Shown here piece after piece: positions 1-11,619 of a DNA stretch of 64,000 nucleotides (positions are counted from its first letter, which is position 1; the number at the start of each line of letters is the position of its first letter). The notes beneath the pieces are model-generated. The model had not been told where the DNA came from. It saw nothing but the letters and a program-made list of their open reading frames with translations, and did not search any database. Where the stretch lies: assembly GCF_905171775.1 (NCBI RefSeq), contig NC_053489.1:331610089-331674088 (forward strand), in the 5' to 3' direction. The DNA is from Rana temporaria (taxonomy: Eukaryota; Chordata; Amphibia; Anura; Ranidae). The position numbers and the translations under genes were made by a program.

Positions 1-60
1 GATTTTTTGCTTGCACACGATTGAATGATGGAAGTCAGCGGAACTTCCCTTCATTTACTA
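1..60. repeat. Truncated MITE fragment at window edge
   Basis: The segment resembles the middle and right part of the foldback MITE at 1132-1458: both share a TGCACAYGATTGRATGATR-like stretch and an AGCTTCCC/AACTTCCC stretch. Only part of a copy lies in the window. It is followed directly by the TTAA element that starts at 65. Confidence 0.45.
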
Positions 61-64
61 AGGG

Positions 65-1069
65 TTAACCACTTACGGACTGCCCGACGTTGTTATGGCA
101 GCAGCTAGCTACCATAACCCCAGTATCCTCTTCTTCAGCGGGCTGTCCACTTTCAGATAAAAGTGGTCTCTGCGGCAGATTCGCCACAAGATCACTTTTA
201 TCGGCGGAGAGCCGGAGGCGATCGCGTCCGCTCCCTCTCTTCCTGTTGTGCTCCAGTGCCCTCCGCTGCTTACCAGAGCTGCCGTGTCAGCTCATGTGTG
301 TGGTATGGAGCTGAGTGAGGGAAACATGACCCCCACCTGGCTCCATACCATAGCAGGGATGATGAGACGTCAAAATGTCACTTCCGACCCATAGATTTTA
401 AAGAGAAACATATTTATTTATTTTATTGCATTTTAGTGTATATATTAGGTATTTTTGACCCCAGATCTCATATTTAAGAGGTCCTGTCATGCTTTTTTCT
501 ATTACAAAGGTCTTTTTACATTCCTTGTAATAGAAATAAAAGTGACACATTTTTTTTTAAACAACAGTGTAAAAATAAAAAGGAAATTAACTTGGATTTT
601 TTTTTTTTTAAACACGACCTGTCCCGCCGAGCTCACATACGCGAGTAGCGGCCGCATAGGAAAAGGGGGTTCAAACCACACATATAAGATATCACCGCGA
701 TCGGTAGAGCGAGAGCAATAATTCTAGTCCTAGACCTCCTCTGTAACTCAAAACATGCAACCTGTAGAATCTTATAAACGTTCCACATGGACATTTTTAA
801 GGGTAAAAGTTTGTCGCTATTCCACGAGCGGGCGCAACTTTAAAGCAAGACATGTTGGCTATCAATTTTCTCGGCGTAACATCATCTTTCACAATATAAA
901 AAAAATTGTCTAACTTTACTGTTGTCTTATTTTTGTTATCCAAAAAAGTGCGTAAGAATGCTATATATATAATGTTTGGGGGTTATAAGTAATTTTCTAG
1001 CAAAAAAAAAAAATAATATTTTAACTTGTGAACAACAAGTTTGAAAAATAGGCTCGGGGCTGAAGTTAA
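65..1069 (+). mobile_element. Nonautonomous TTAA-flanked MITE (TTAACCACTTA family, subtype with GCAGCAGCTAGCT)
   Basis: The left end reads TTAACCACTTACGGAC and the right end decays to GAAGTTAA, so TTAA bounds both sides. The interior is closely similar to the copy at 34312-35410, including GTTATGGCAGCAGCTAGCT near the left end and a shared block around a CTTCTTCAGCGGG motif. A TTAA target with CCACTTA termini fits a piggyBac-like MITE, but the class is inferred. Short open frames here are not coding. Confidence 0.65.
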
Positions 1070-1131
1070 ACAACAAGACTTAACATTTGGGCGGTAATAA
1101 CTTAAACTTCACCTTCTTCTTGCCACACATT

Positions 1132-1458
1132 GGGGGTTATTTACTAAAGGCAAATCCACTTTGCACTACAAGTGCAAACTACAAGTGCAAAGTGCACTTG
1201 AAATTGCACTGAAAGTGCACTTGGAAGTACAGTCGCTGTAGATCCGAGGGGGACATGCAAGGAAAATAAAAAACAGCATTTTAGCCTGCACATGATTGGA
1301 TGATAAAATCAGCAGAGCTTCCCATTATTTTAGATCTACCCCTCATATTTACAGCGACTACACTTCCAAGTGCACTTTCGGCGCAATTTCAAGTGCACGT
1401 TGCACTTGTAGTTTGCACTTGTAGTGCAAAGTGGATTTGCCTTTAGTAAATAACCCCC
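1132..1458. mobile_element. Foldback MITE with long terminal inverted repeats
   Basis: Both arms are near-perfect inverted copies, beginning GGGGGTTATTTACTAAAGGC on the left and ending GCCTTTAGTAAATAACCCCC on the right. The arms continue inward through repeated AAGTGCA words for about 110 bp. ATT flanks both sides (1129-1131, 1459-1461), a possible 3-bp target duplication. There is no coding capacity and the superfamily is not assigned. Confidence 0.7.
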
Positions 1459-1651
1459 ATTGTGTACTTTCTTTACTGGTGGTATGTCCTCCTATAATAT
1501 GTAGTTTTCAGGTGTAAATGAGAACTATTATAATGCGGCAAGATTGAGTGATTTTGTTACTTTATAGGCTATATGTATATTCCTTTGATTAAAATTGTTA
1601 TACATCTGCAGAATATATCATTGTTTAACGAGTACTCTCCTTTTAAAACAG

Positions 1652-1725
1652 CGTCTCCACAGAGCTTTAAATACATCATTTAATGAGGACGAGTTTCAAC
1701 AGAAATTAAGGCGGTTAGAAAAGAG
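1652..1725 (+). CDS. Internal exon of a host gene (unidentified coiled-coil protein)
   Basis: A 74-bp stretch is preceded by a pyrimidine-rich tract ending CAG at 1651 and followed by a strong splice donor, GTAAGT, from 1726. Read in the only sensible frame it encodes RLHRALNTSFNEDEFQQKLR and then RLEK, a charged and probably helical segment, with two bases (AG) left over. That phase-2 end matches the phase-2 start of the exon at 30019, where AG plus A completes an Arg codon. The exon lies outside all recognisable repeats. I infer that it is the penultimate exon of one gene whose last intron is 28.3 kb. The gene is not recognised, and upstream exons lie outside the window. Confidence 0.7.
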
Positions 1726-1934
1726 GTAAGTAAAGCCTTCTTACTTTAATCTCTATAAGACTTGGGTCTGTTTAGAAACATTTCTTAAGTTAAAGCTAGT
1801 TTCCACATGAGCACATGCATTTCTGTATCAGTATATTTGTGTTTTACCTTTTGTATGACAAGAGCTATTTCATACCTTGCCATTACATAATAAGAAAAAT
1901 AGACTTGGGGCTCATCGAAACAGGACATGCAAAG

Positions 1935-2392
1935 TTAAAGCGGAGCTCCACCCAAAAATAGAGCTTCCGCTTTTCGGAACCCTCCCCCTCTCCGGTGTCA
2001 CATTTGGCACCTTTTAGAAGGGAGGGGGTGCAGATACCTGTCTAAGACAGGTATTTGCACCCACTTCCGGGAATACGGTACTGCGGCAGACACGCCTCTG
2101 CCCGCAGCCCCGCCTCTGCCCGCAGACCCTGCTGTCTTCTGGGAAACACACTGTTCCCAGGAGAGAGCGGGGACCAGTGATGGCGCGGCCCAGTAGGGAA
2201 CCGGGCAGTGAAGCCGCAACGCTTCACTTCCCGATTCCCTAACCGAGGATAGGGGCTGGTACAGCCGAGAGACGAGTGATTGCTCGTCCTCGGCTGACGT
2301 CAGGTAAGTGTCCATTTATTAAAAGTCAGCAGCTGCAGTATTTGTAGCTGCTAGCTTTTAAAATAAAAATTTTGGCGGAGCCTCCACTTTAA
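1935..2392. mobile_element. T2/Kolobok-like MITE with TTAA target
   Basis: The left end is TTAAAGCGGAGCTCCACCC and the right end is GGCGGAGCCTCCACTTTAA. They are imperfect inverted repeats flanked by TTAA, matching the TTAAAGNNN pattern of amphibian T2-type MITEs. A short internal inverted repeat around 2030-2055 (CAGATACCTGTC/GACAGGTATTTG) is visible. The right TTAA is shared with the next foldback element. Confidence 0.65.
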
Positions 2393-2762
2393 TAGAAATA
2401 ACCCCTTTTTATCCTACGACGGTTTATATCAGTCACAAAGAGGATACATATTAGATAATATTTTATTTAGAAAACAATTAAAATATTTGAGTGATACCCC
2501 AACAGGGGAACTGAGTATAAAAAAAATAATAATAATAAAATAGACATATACAGATTCGATTAGCATGGTCTATACAGTGAACCCGCATAGACAACGTCAT
2601 ATCATACCACTGTATGGACCATGTTCATCTAATCTGTATCACTAAAAAATGGTAATTGTTTTCTAAATAAAATACTATGTTTTTATCTAATATGTCTCCT
2701 CTTTGTGGCTCATATAGTCCATTACTGTAGGATACTGGGGGTTCTCCAGTTATTTCTATTAA
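2389..2762. mobile_element. Foldback MITE, TTAA-flanked
   Basis: TTAATAGAAATAAC at the left is mirrored by GTTATTTCTATTAA at the right. Almost the whole 374 bp folds back on itself: an AAGAGGATACATATTAGATA arm against a TATCTAATATGTCTCCTCTT arm, then a CATGGTCTATACAGTG region against CACTGTATGGACCATG. No coding potential is seen. It abuts the T2-like MITE on its left. Confidence 0.7.
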
Positions 2763-3842
2763 CTTTGCACCTTCACATTACAAAAGTGACATTAAAGTTG
2801 ATGCTTATTATTCATCCAAATAGAGCAACTTTTGAAAACAAAGTTTCATTCGCTTTTTCCTAATTGATTTTAGGGATGATTGGCATACCAAATATGCATG
2901 CATTTGTTATCTTTGTAAACTGTGCCCTGATCATAACCCTAGTCCTATTTCTATCTGCAGTATACACAGTATACATTAGACTTGTCTCTCTCCCTTTGCT
3001 ATCACTTTGATGTCTCTAGCACTGAGAGGATATTAATGACTGCCAGGTTACAAATAAGCAGTCTGCCTTTGCTGCTGTGGTGGTGTGGGTGGTGAGGGTT
3101 AGGTGGCACAGCTGGCGCCACAGACCTACAACACCTGCAGAGAACGCTAATGCATTCCTCGTGTAATCTGCGGGGATGCACATTCATTTTGGTAGTCCGA
3201 ACAAATTCTGAGAGCAGCCCCTAACAGACACAACCCTATTCAGCTTTTATCTTTTAACTCTTTTCTCTTATCTTTTTCTGCTGATTTTTTTTTAACTATA
3301 TGTATGTACTTCATCAAAAACATGTTTGCACTTCATCAACATATGTAACTGTGTGTTTAAAAAAAACAAAACAATATCTCTTTTTCATTTGTGTATGAGT
3401 TCTTTATATACTTTTGTTTGTTTTTAATAACATTTTAGTTCCTTAGTACAGAGCACAAATAGAAGACAATGTGCACATTTGATGAGTTTTAAATCTCTAT
3501 TCACTGAAGATAATCTGGTTACTATCACAACATTATTAAAAATCTGTCTCTGTTGTTCTGTGATAATTTTTTTATATCACAACATCTCTCCATCCCTCCC
3601 ATTGTATTTTTCATGAACCAAAAAGATGGCAATCCTATGACCAGGAAACAGCAGCTTTCATTTCTAAACCCTGCATCGGTCCAGCCATTTCACATGATAT
3701 AATGCTTGTATATTTATTGTTACTTAATAGTGCCTTCAAAGCTCTTTTACTTTAAACACTGTACATCAAAGTTAAAATTGCAGATTGCAGTGAAAGAACA
3801 TTCAAATACAAATCCATTGAGCTTGGATTACAGTACCGTTCT
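2763..3842. other. Intronic sequence without recognised features
   Basis: About 1.1 kb of AT-rich sequence has no repeat, long open frame or splice-site pair that I could support. Confidence 0.5.
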
Positions 3843-4455
3843 TTAACCACTTAAAGACCAGCCACCACAGTTGTACTGCGGCAGGCTCTCCTGGGTGAAT
3901 CACCGTTATTGTACATTGGCCTCTTTAAGACTACTAGGGGGCGCCAGAAGCGATACCTGTGGCCTATGGCCACCCATCATCGCTCCTGAGAGAGACAGCA
4001 CGAGATCTGTCAATGTAAACAGACAGATCCCCATCCTGCCAGGGGAGGATAGACAGATCTTCTGTTCCTAGTAATTAGGAACAGCGATCTGTCTCCTCCA
4101 CCAGTCACTACATTGCCCGACAGTTAGAAACACCTCTCTAGGGAACACTTAACCCCTTGATCGCCCCCTAGTGTTAACCCCTTCCATGCCAGTGACATTT
4201 ATACAGTAATCAGTGGCTACTTTTAGCTATGATCGCTGTATAACTGTCAATGGTACCAAAAAAGTGTCAAAAGTGACCGATCTTTCCAGAAATCTATTCC
4301 CTATGTTATAGACGCTATGACTTTTGCACAAACCAATCAATATATGCTTATTGCGATTTTTTACCAAAAATATGTAGAAGAATACATATTGGCCGAAGCT
4401 GAGGAAGAAATTTTTTTTTATTTTTATTTTTTTCGGGGGATATTTATTATAGTAA

Positions 4456-4488
<33 letters not shown>

Positions 4489-4491
<3 letters not shown>

Positions 4492-6105
4492 GGCTGTGAC
4501 TGATTAAAATTTTTGTGTTCGATTAATCGTTTTTTTTTTTAATCGATTAATCGACTAATTTCGATTAATTAACGCACATACAGATACAACTACTTTTAGC
4601 TGATCTCCTTGCATTGCAACTCTGCATTAGCCACTGGTAAATGTGGTGGGGGCAGTATGGGGGCAGATGTGTATATTACAGCATCTGCCCCCATGCTGTA
4701 ATATACACATCTGCCCCCATGCTGTAATGTACACATCTGACCCCATGCTGTAATATACACATCTGCCCCCATACTGCAAGAATATACACATCTGCCCCCC
4801 ATACTGCCCCCACCACATTTACCAGTGGCTAATGCAGAGTTGCAATGCAAGGAGATCAGCTAAAAGTAGTTGTGTGGCAGATGTGTACATTACAGCATGG
4901 GGCAGATGTGTATATTCTTGCAGTTTGGGGGCAGATGTGTACATTACAGCACGGAGGCAGATGTGTACATTACAGCATGGGGGCAGATGTGTACATTACA
5001 GCATGGGGGCAGATGTGTACATTACAGCATGGGGGCAGATGTGTACATTACAGCATCTGCCTCCATGCTGTAATGTACACATCTGCCCCCATGCTTTAAT
5101 ATACACATCTGCCTCCCATACTGCAAGAATATACACATCTGCCCCCATGTGTACATTACAGCATGGGGGCAGATGTGTATATTCTTGCAGTATGGGGGCA
5201 GATGTGTACATTACAGCATGGGGGCAGATGTGTACATTACAGCATGGGGGCAGATGTGTACATTACAGCATCTGCCTCCATGCTGTAATATACACATCTG
5301 CCCCCATGCTTTAATATACACATCTGCCTCCCATACTGCAAGAATATACACATCTGCCCCCATGTGTACATTACAGCATGGGGGCAGATGTGTATATTCT
5401 TGCAGTATGGGGGCAGATGTGTACATTACAGCATGGGGGCAGATGTGTACATTACAGCATGGGGGCAGATGTGTACATTACAGCATGGGGGCAGATGTGT
5501 ACATTACAGCATGGGGGCAGATGTGTACATTACAGCATGGAGGCAGATGTGTACATTACAGCATGGAGGCAGATGTGTACATTACAGCATGGGGGCAGAT
5601 GTGTACATTACAGCATCTGCCTCCATGCTTTAATATACACATCTGCCTCCCATACTGCAAGAATATACACATCTGCCCCCATGTGTACATTACAGCATGG
5701 GGGCAGATGTGTACATTACAGCATGGGGGCAGATGTGTACATTACAGCATCTGCCCCCATGCTTTAATATACACATCTGTCCCCATACTCCAGGAATATA
5801 TACATCTGCCCCATAATGTTACCACACACAGATGGTTGTCCTTTCTTACCTGACTATCAGGCAGGTAGACCCATCTGCAGCGTAGCCGATGGACACACGT
5901 GCGCAAGGGAAGAAGATACAAGCAGGCGGGCAGGTGATGATGACGTCAGCGCGCCGCGGCTCCGGAGCTAGGCCGAAGCCGCGGCCTTTCCTATGGGCGA
6001 GACCGCGGAGCTCACTCCGTGGATCGTCATCGATCAAAATAATTTTAATCGACCAAAGAAATTAACGATTAATCGACCAATTAATCGTTAATTTCCGCAG
6101 CCCTA
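4489..6105. mobile_element. Nonautonomous hAT element carrying a minisatellite
   Basis: The termini are TAGGGCTGTGACTGATTAA at the left and, inverted, TAGGGCTGCGGAAATTAACG at the right, each followed by AATCGATTAATCG-type subterminal repeats. An 8-bp ATATATAT flanks both sides (4481-4488, 6106-6113), as expected for hAT, although it lies in a TA tract and is only weak proof. No transposase is present. Most of the interior (4660-5815) is a 26-bp tandem array in both orientations. An inverted duplication (4590-4665 against 4795-4875) also lies inside. Confidence 0.75.
4640..5815. repeat. 26-bp minisatellite array with orientation switches
   Basis: The unit GGGGGCAGATGTGTACATTA plus CAGCAT has period 26. 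It occurs dozens of times and flips strand repeatedly, at about 4680, 4870, 5055, 5150, 5270, 5370, 5620 and 5690. Larger duplicated blocks (near 4900-5150, 5150-5365 and 5365-5690) suggest segmental copying. Because 26 is not a multiple of 3, all frames cycle through Cys/Tyr/His-rich peptides; these are not genes. Confidence 0.9.
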
Positions 6106-6106
6106 A

Positions 6107-6137
<31 letters not shown>

Positions 6138-6165
6138 TTTTTAATTGTCTATCTTTTTTTTTTAT

Positions 6166-7360
6166 CCCCTTCCTGCTGAGCATACGCACATATGCGTCCT
6201 CTGTTTTCAGGGGTTATACCGGGATGATTCCCGCAGCTGCAGGCATCATCCGGTATCGTTTTTTACAGCGGGCGATCGGCTTTCCAGGGATAACAACCGA
6301 TGCGGCTAAAAGCCACTCGGTTGTTATCTCGGAGGAGCGGGAGTGGACAATCCCCCTCCCGCCGCCTCCCACCACTCTGACTGGGCCTCCCGTCCCACCA
6401 GGAGACCGATCCATGATCCAGCACGTCCGTTGTCTAGCCACAGACTGGAACAATGCAGTAAACGACTTTGTTCCAGTCTCCTGAATGTAAACACGGAAGC
6501 GACATCACAACGTCTCTTCCGGTTTACTCGGCTGTCAATGGCGCCGGATTTAAAATATACAGTATTCAGATTTGCAGTTTTCAGTGATCTGAATACTTTG
6601 AAGTGGAAAGGAGGGAATTGGAGTTTTTTTAGACCCCTGATTCCTCCATAAGGAGTACCTGCCATCACCTATTACTGTCACAGGGGATGCTTACATTCCT
6701 TGTGACAGCAATACAAGTGATACATTTTTTTTTTAAACACAATTTAATAAGTGCAGCAAAGAAACATCATACGGAAGTCGTGCCGGCATATGTAAACAGT
6801 GTTCAAATCACACATGTGAGGTATCGCCGTGATTGTCAGAGCGAGACCAATAATTCTAGCACTAGACCTCCTCTGTAACCTGGTAACTGTAAAAAGAAGT
6901 TGGGCTAACTTTACTGTTTTGTTTTTTTTAATTCATGACAGTGTCCTTTTTCCTAAAAAGTTGCATTTAAAACACTGCTGCACAAATACCGTGTGACATA
7001 AAATATTGCAACAATCGCCATTTTATTCTCTAGATTCTTTGCTAAATATATATATATATATATATAATGTTTGGGGGTTATACGTAATTGTCTAGCAAAA
7101 AAAAATTGTTTAACTTGTAAACATCAAATGTCAGAAATAGGCTTAGGTATGAAAGGGTTATAGCACAAAAAAAACAAACCCGCAGAGGTGATAAAATACC
7201 ACCAAAAGAATGCTCTATTTGTGGGAAAATAGGACATAAATTGTGTTAAGGTACAGCATGGCACGACCGCGCAATTGTCAGTTAAAGTGGCGCAGTGCCA
7301 TATCGCAAAACATGGCATGGTCATTAAGGGGGAAAATCCTTCCGGTCTTTAAGTGGTTAA
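6166..7360 (+). mobile_element. TTAA MITE copy
   Basis: The left end resembles the CCCCTTCCTGCTGAGCATAC start seen in related copies, although its terminal bases are eroded. The right end is GTCTTTAAGTGGTTAA (TTAA at 7357-7360). The internal block near the right end (CACCAAAAGAATGCTCTATT) is shared with the copies at 36854, 40718 and 63280. A GGCATCATCCGG palindromic motif near 6240 is shared with the copy at 7649. Confidence 0.65.
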
Positions 7361-7648
7361 TCATATTGAAAATTTCTGCTGTTTACTGTGGACCTAAAGT
7401 CAGAATATGACTTTGAGTCCCGATGCGCCCACATGCTACCTATATTCTGTAAATGCTAGAGATTCATCAGACCCTGATTCCCCAATGATTGTCTACCTCT
7501 GCCTGAACAACCATTCAGTCATCTGCCTCTCACATATCCACTCCCGTACTTGCACTGTTAGGTGTACCTGCATTTCAACATCTGAGACAGATTCTACAGT
7601 AATAATTAAATTCTCATTGTCAAGTGTAGCTGTACTGTAGTTTGCTGT

Positions 7649-8840
7649 TTAACCACTTGACCACCGGGCCTATTTTGGCACTTCTCTTCTTCATGTAAAT
7701 ATCACAATTTTTTTTGCTAGAAAATTAATCAGAACTCCCAAACATTATATATTTTTTTTTTAGCAGACACCCTAGGAAATAAAATGGCCGTCATTGCAAC
7801 TTTTTTTCTCGCACGGTATTTGCGCAATAATTTTTTAAATGCCATTTTCTGGGGGAAAAAAACGGTTTAACGAATTTAAAAAAAAAAAACAGTAAAGTTA
7901 GCCCAATTTTTTTGTATAATGTGAAAGATGATGTTACGCCGAGTAAATAGATACCTAACATGTCACGCTTTAAAATTGCGCACACTCATGGCGCCAAACT
8001 TCGGTACTTAAAAATTTCCATAGGCGACTCTTTAATTTTTTTTACAGGTTATTATTTTCGAGTTACAGAGAAGGTCTAGTGCTAGAATTGTTGCACACGC
8101 TCTAACGCACGCGACGATACATCACATGTGGGGTTTGAACAGCGTTTACATATGTGGGCGGGACTTGCATGCGTGTTCGCTTCTAAGCGCGAGCTATCAG
8201 GGACAGGGGCGTTTAAAAAAATATATATATACATTTTTTTTTTATTTTACTTAATTTTTTTTATTTTTACACATTTTTTAAATTTTTTTATCACTTTTAT
8301 TCCTATTACAAGAAATGTAAACATGCCTTGTAATAGGAATCACTGTGACAGGTCCTCTTTATAAGACCCCACATCTCTCCTCCAGGCTTACAAGCATGAG
8401 ATTGTGAAAACAAATTCACCAAACTCATGCCGACAGCTGCGATTTAGGCTTTGTTTACTTCCGGGTACCTGGGTGTGACATCATAACGTCGCGCCCGGGC
8501 CTCCGGCGATCATAGAGATGACTGGTGACCATCTGGTCACCAGTCATCTCTATGCTTCCCAGCCAGCGCCGGCCGCCATCCGGTGCTTCTCCGGGGTCTC
8601 CCGTGCCATAGGGGCCCCCGGAGAAGCACCGGATGGCGGCAGGAGGGGGGACGTCCCCTCCCGCTGCCTATAAGAACGATCAAGCAGCGGGAACTGCCGC
8701 TTTGATCTTTCTTATCGTGCAGAGTATCGGCGGCTGAAGACGGTGATATCTGAATGATGCCTGTAGCTGCAGGCATCATTCAGATATCACCACACAAAGT
8801 CGAGGATGTCCATGAACGTCCTCGGCTGTTAAGTGGTTAA
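7649..8840 (-). mobile_element. Complete TTAA MITE copy, reverse orientation
   Basis: TTAACCACTTGACCACCGGG at the left and GTTAAGTGGTTAA at the right give TTAA on both sides. The interior runs opposite to the neighbouring copies. It includes two strong hairpins: GATCATAGAGATGACTGGTG mirrored around 8530, and a CTTCTCCGGGG... arm mirrored around 8595. No coding is evident. Confidence 0.7.
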
Positions 8841-9237
8841 TATAAGAAACGGTAGTAATGCGCTAATACCAACTTTTGCTACTGTTAGTATACAGTGTAC
8901 AACGTGTGCCAATGATACCAAATATACACCCAAAATAAGATAAGAGGTATCGATCAAAAAAGCAATGTGAAACAAAATATAAAAAATATCAGACAAACAA
9001 AAACACAAAAAACATCCCCCCTTTTCACACACAGACCAGTGCAATTAGCTTGGAATGAGAAGGAAAAAACAATCCTATGGTATGCTGGGAGTTTTCACAG
9101 TGCTTGTTAAGCTTGTTAAGCTCAGGCTGGCGCTTTGATACTTCAAGGTGACACAGCTCATGGAAAGAAACAAAGGAAAAAAGATATGGTGCAATATTGT
9201 AGGTCAAGGGGAGAACATAGATGCAGTGATACAGTCA
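8841..9237. other. Sequence without recognised features
   Basis: About 400 bp of AT-rich sequence between two MITEs. No repeat ends, open frame or RNA gene could be supported. Confidence 0.5.
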
Positions 9238-9505
9238 GGCTGCGTTCACACGACCGAAACTCGACGGGCGAAACACATCGTTTTCCCCATCGAGTTCCTT
9301 GTTCGGCTGTCAAAAAACTTGTCGAGACAAATTTTCCCATTGCCCAACGAGAAAATAGAGAACATGCTCTCTTTTTGGCTCGACGAGTTTCCCGACGGGT
9401 TTCTCGGCGAAAAGTGTACACACGACCAGTTTTCTCGGCAGAATACGTCTCCCATCGAGTTTCTTGCTGGATTCTGCCGAGAAAACCGGTCGTGTGTACG
9501 GGGCC
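9238..9505. mobile_element. Harbinger-type MITE (GTACACACGACC family)
   Basis: The ends are GGCTGCGTTCACACGACC and, inverted, GGCCCCGTACACACGACC, flanked by TCA on both sides (9235-9237, 9506-9508). The interior shares blocks with the copies at 31612 and 56650, such as GAGAAAATAGAGAACATGCT and the right-hand hairpin starting at GTGTACACACGACC. A 3-bp target fits PIF/Harbinger. It is a short internally deleted relative of the 47.1-kb element. Confidence 0.7.
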
Positions 9506-9857
9506 TCATACTCACGGATCCCCCTGATCAAAAAAGCAGCTTCTAAGTGCAGCCTCTCATGCTGCTCAGTGCGGCGATCTCCTCATACAAACAGATGTCC
9601 GTTGATCGCGTCACTAGGCTCCTCCCCCATGCGTTGCGTCACTCGGCACCCATGACTAAGTCACGTGCCTGCACTCCCCCCCCCTTACCAATATGCTAAT
9701 GAACATTGAAATGAGCCGTGACCCCATGCAGATGAAGGGCCGGATGGACTGCGCATGCGCATGACGCTGACTATGGTCAGAGCCTCTCTGCGCATGCTCA
9801 GAACTCGGCCCGGCGCAATCAGTGAGCTAGGCGTACTTAGTGAGATACGCCCAGGGC

Positions 9858-9864
9858 ATAAATA
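9858..9864 (+). promoter_or_regulatory. Candidate TATA box for the Myb-like gene
   Basis: ATAAATA in a GC-rich context lies about 158 bp upstream of the ATG at 10022, on the same strand. It is supported by motif and position only. Confidence 0.35.
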
Positions 9865-10021
9865 GGCCCAGACATACGCCCTTCCATTGCAAAAATGCAT
9901 CCATTTGTTTCCCCCCCTGAAGCAAGGTGCTTTTGTTCCGTTGTCTGCTGCTGTTTGTTGGTTTGTGTCGTGTCGTGTCTGTGTGTTTTTTGGAGAGTGT
10001 TTTGGAGAGTGTTTTGTAAAG

Positions 10022-11189
10022 ATGACTGAGAGGAAGAGGAAGTTAAACTACTCCTTGCGGGAGAAGGAGCTCATTGTGAGGGCCATTACCCGATTTGGTC
10101 ATTTGCTGCATGGCCCTGAGAGTGCCAACACCACCCCGGCCAGGAGGAGGCAGATACTGCAAGACATCACAGACGATGTCAATGCGTTGGGTGGTGAGAC
10201 CAGGACCCGCAGTGGGATCCAAAAAAAGATCAATGATCTCAGGCGTGTGGTCCGTGGGAAGCTGGCAAAGATTGCAGCACATGCAAGGGGCACTGGAGGG
10301 GGACCTGCATGAACTATTAGGCTGACTGCTGAGGAGCGTGCGGTGGCCCAGTGCTTCCACAGGCAGCAAGTGGAGGGGCTGCCTGGCTTTGACTCCATTG
10401 AGGAGGCTGTGAGGACAGGTAAGTGTTTTTTTTCTTTCTATCTGGTGAGTAGCATGTGTGTGGGGGGGGGGAGGGAATACAGTATGTGACAAGTGTGTGG
10501 ATCCTTCAACCTGTGTATGTTTTGTGTCATCCACAGATGTGCAGGAGGGTGCTGGGCCATCTGGCCAGTCTGCAGCCTCCACCGGACATGAGTCTGAGGA
10601 AGACCCCCAGGCAAGGCCGGAGTCCTCTGAGGAGGTTGAGGAGGAGGAGGTTGAGGAGGAGGAGGTTGAGGAGGTGATGTCGGGGAATGATATCACGCTC
10701 CATTTGGAGGAGGCTCCCCCTGTGGCTGGCAGCAGTCAGGCCTCCATCAGGGGTACCCCCTCCCACTCCTCCCCCAACAGGGCTTCCCCCCAGGGGTCTC
10801 CCCTACTCCCTATCATCTGGAGGCAGGAAGGCGACCCGCAAGCCCAGGGGGGTGGCAGAGGTTCTGCCGGAAAACCTAAGAAGGGACCAGGCCCGTCAGA
10901 CCCGCCATCTGGGTCAGGTCACCCAGACTTGGAGGAGAGCCTGGCCTCCATCAAGGACTCTGTGCAGGACATGTCTTGCAACTCACTGGCAATGATTAAC
11001 TGCTGTAACGACCTGCAGATTGCCACAGCAGGCGTGGGTCAGGAGGTGCGTGCCCTGACCCAGGCTGTCCAGGACAATACAGCAGCCCTCAATGTGGGCC
11101 TCACCAGAATCGCCGTGGCCTTGGAGGGCAGGCCGCCAGGTGGGCAGAGACCAGGGGATGCTCCTCCTTCCCCTGATTCCCCCCCATGA
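10022..11189 (+). pseudogene. Harbinger Myb-like accessory gene, two exons, nonsense mutation
   Basis: Exon 1 (10022-10418) begins MTERKRKLNYSLREKEL and encodes a basic helical Myb/NAIF1-like DNA-binding region of about 95 residues. It ends at a GTAAGT donor. Exon 2 (10537-11189) follows a TCATCCACAG acceptor in matching phase. It encodes an acidic Glu/Val repeat, a Pro/Ser-rich linker and a C-terminal helical region, ending in a TGA. A TGA at 10310-10312 (codon 97) interrupts exon 1, yet the same frame continues with RLTAEERAVAQCFHRQQVEG, so this reads as one point mutation, perhaps CGA to TGA. Such proteins help PIF/Harbinger transposase bind its ends and enter the nucleus (family knowledge). 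The gene faces the transposase remnant at 11620-12818. Without the stop it would encode about 349 aa. Confidence 0.75.
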
Positions 11190-11619
11190 GTCTCCCCTGC
11201 GGAGTCGGGGCTGTGGCCGTGGCCGCCCCAGGCGTGGGTCACGCCAGCGGCGTTAAGTTTTTGTCTTGTTTTGTTTTCAGTGTTTTAATTTTATTTATTT
11301 TTTTACTGTGATTATGATTTGTTTTATGTTTGTGAATGATGTATGATTGTGGGGGTGACATTCCTGCCGGAAAAGGGGTGTCACCCTCAGTTGTGGTGGA
11401 GAAGGGTTCCCCAGGACCAGGGAGAAGTGATCCCAGGTCCGTGTGAATGGTGTATGAATGTACAGTGACATAATTGGAGCCTTGGCGTGGCGTTGCTGCT
11501 CCCAAGTCCTGCATGGTGGGCTTGTGCTAATCCAATTTGATGAGGATGTGGGGTGTGTGCTAGGGACCACAGTGGTGTGCATGCATGAATTCTCATTGTG
11601 CCATGATTAATGTGTGTGT

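Larger units (their letters stand above)
3843..6165 (+). mobile_element. TTAA MITE copy interrupted by an hAT element
   Basis: It starts TTAACCACTTAAAGACC. It then contains blocks shared with other copies in the window: a CAGTAATCAGTG-like block, a CGCTGTATAACTGTCAATGG block, and TTGCACAAACCAATCAATAT followed by a GTAGAAGAATAC block. It reaches a TA microsatellite at 4461, where the hAT element at 4489-6105 inserted. The right end is not clear and merges with a T-rich tract before 6166. Confidence 0.6.

Noticed and set aside
4640..5815. Possible CRISPR-like array
   Set aside because: Repeats are contiguous without unique spacers, flip strand and lie in a vertebrate hAT element.
4596..5853. 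Long Cys/Tyr/His-rich open frames on both strands
   Set aside because: They are translations of the 26-bp minisatellite, open in many frames; no gene signals.
9506..10021. Left terminus of the 10-13 kb Harbinger element
   Set aside because: No GGGCCAGATCC-type end found in this interval, so the left boundary is left open.
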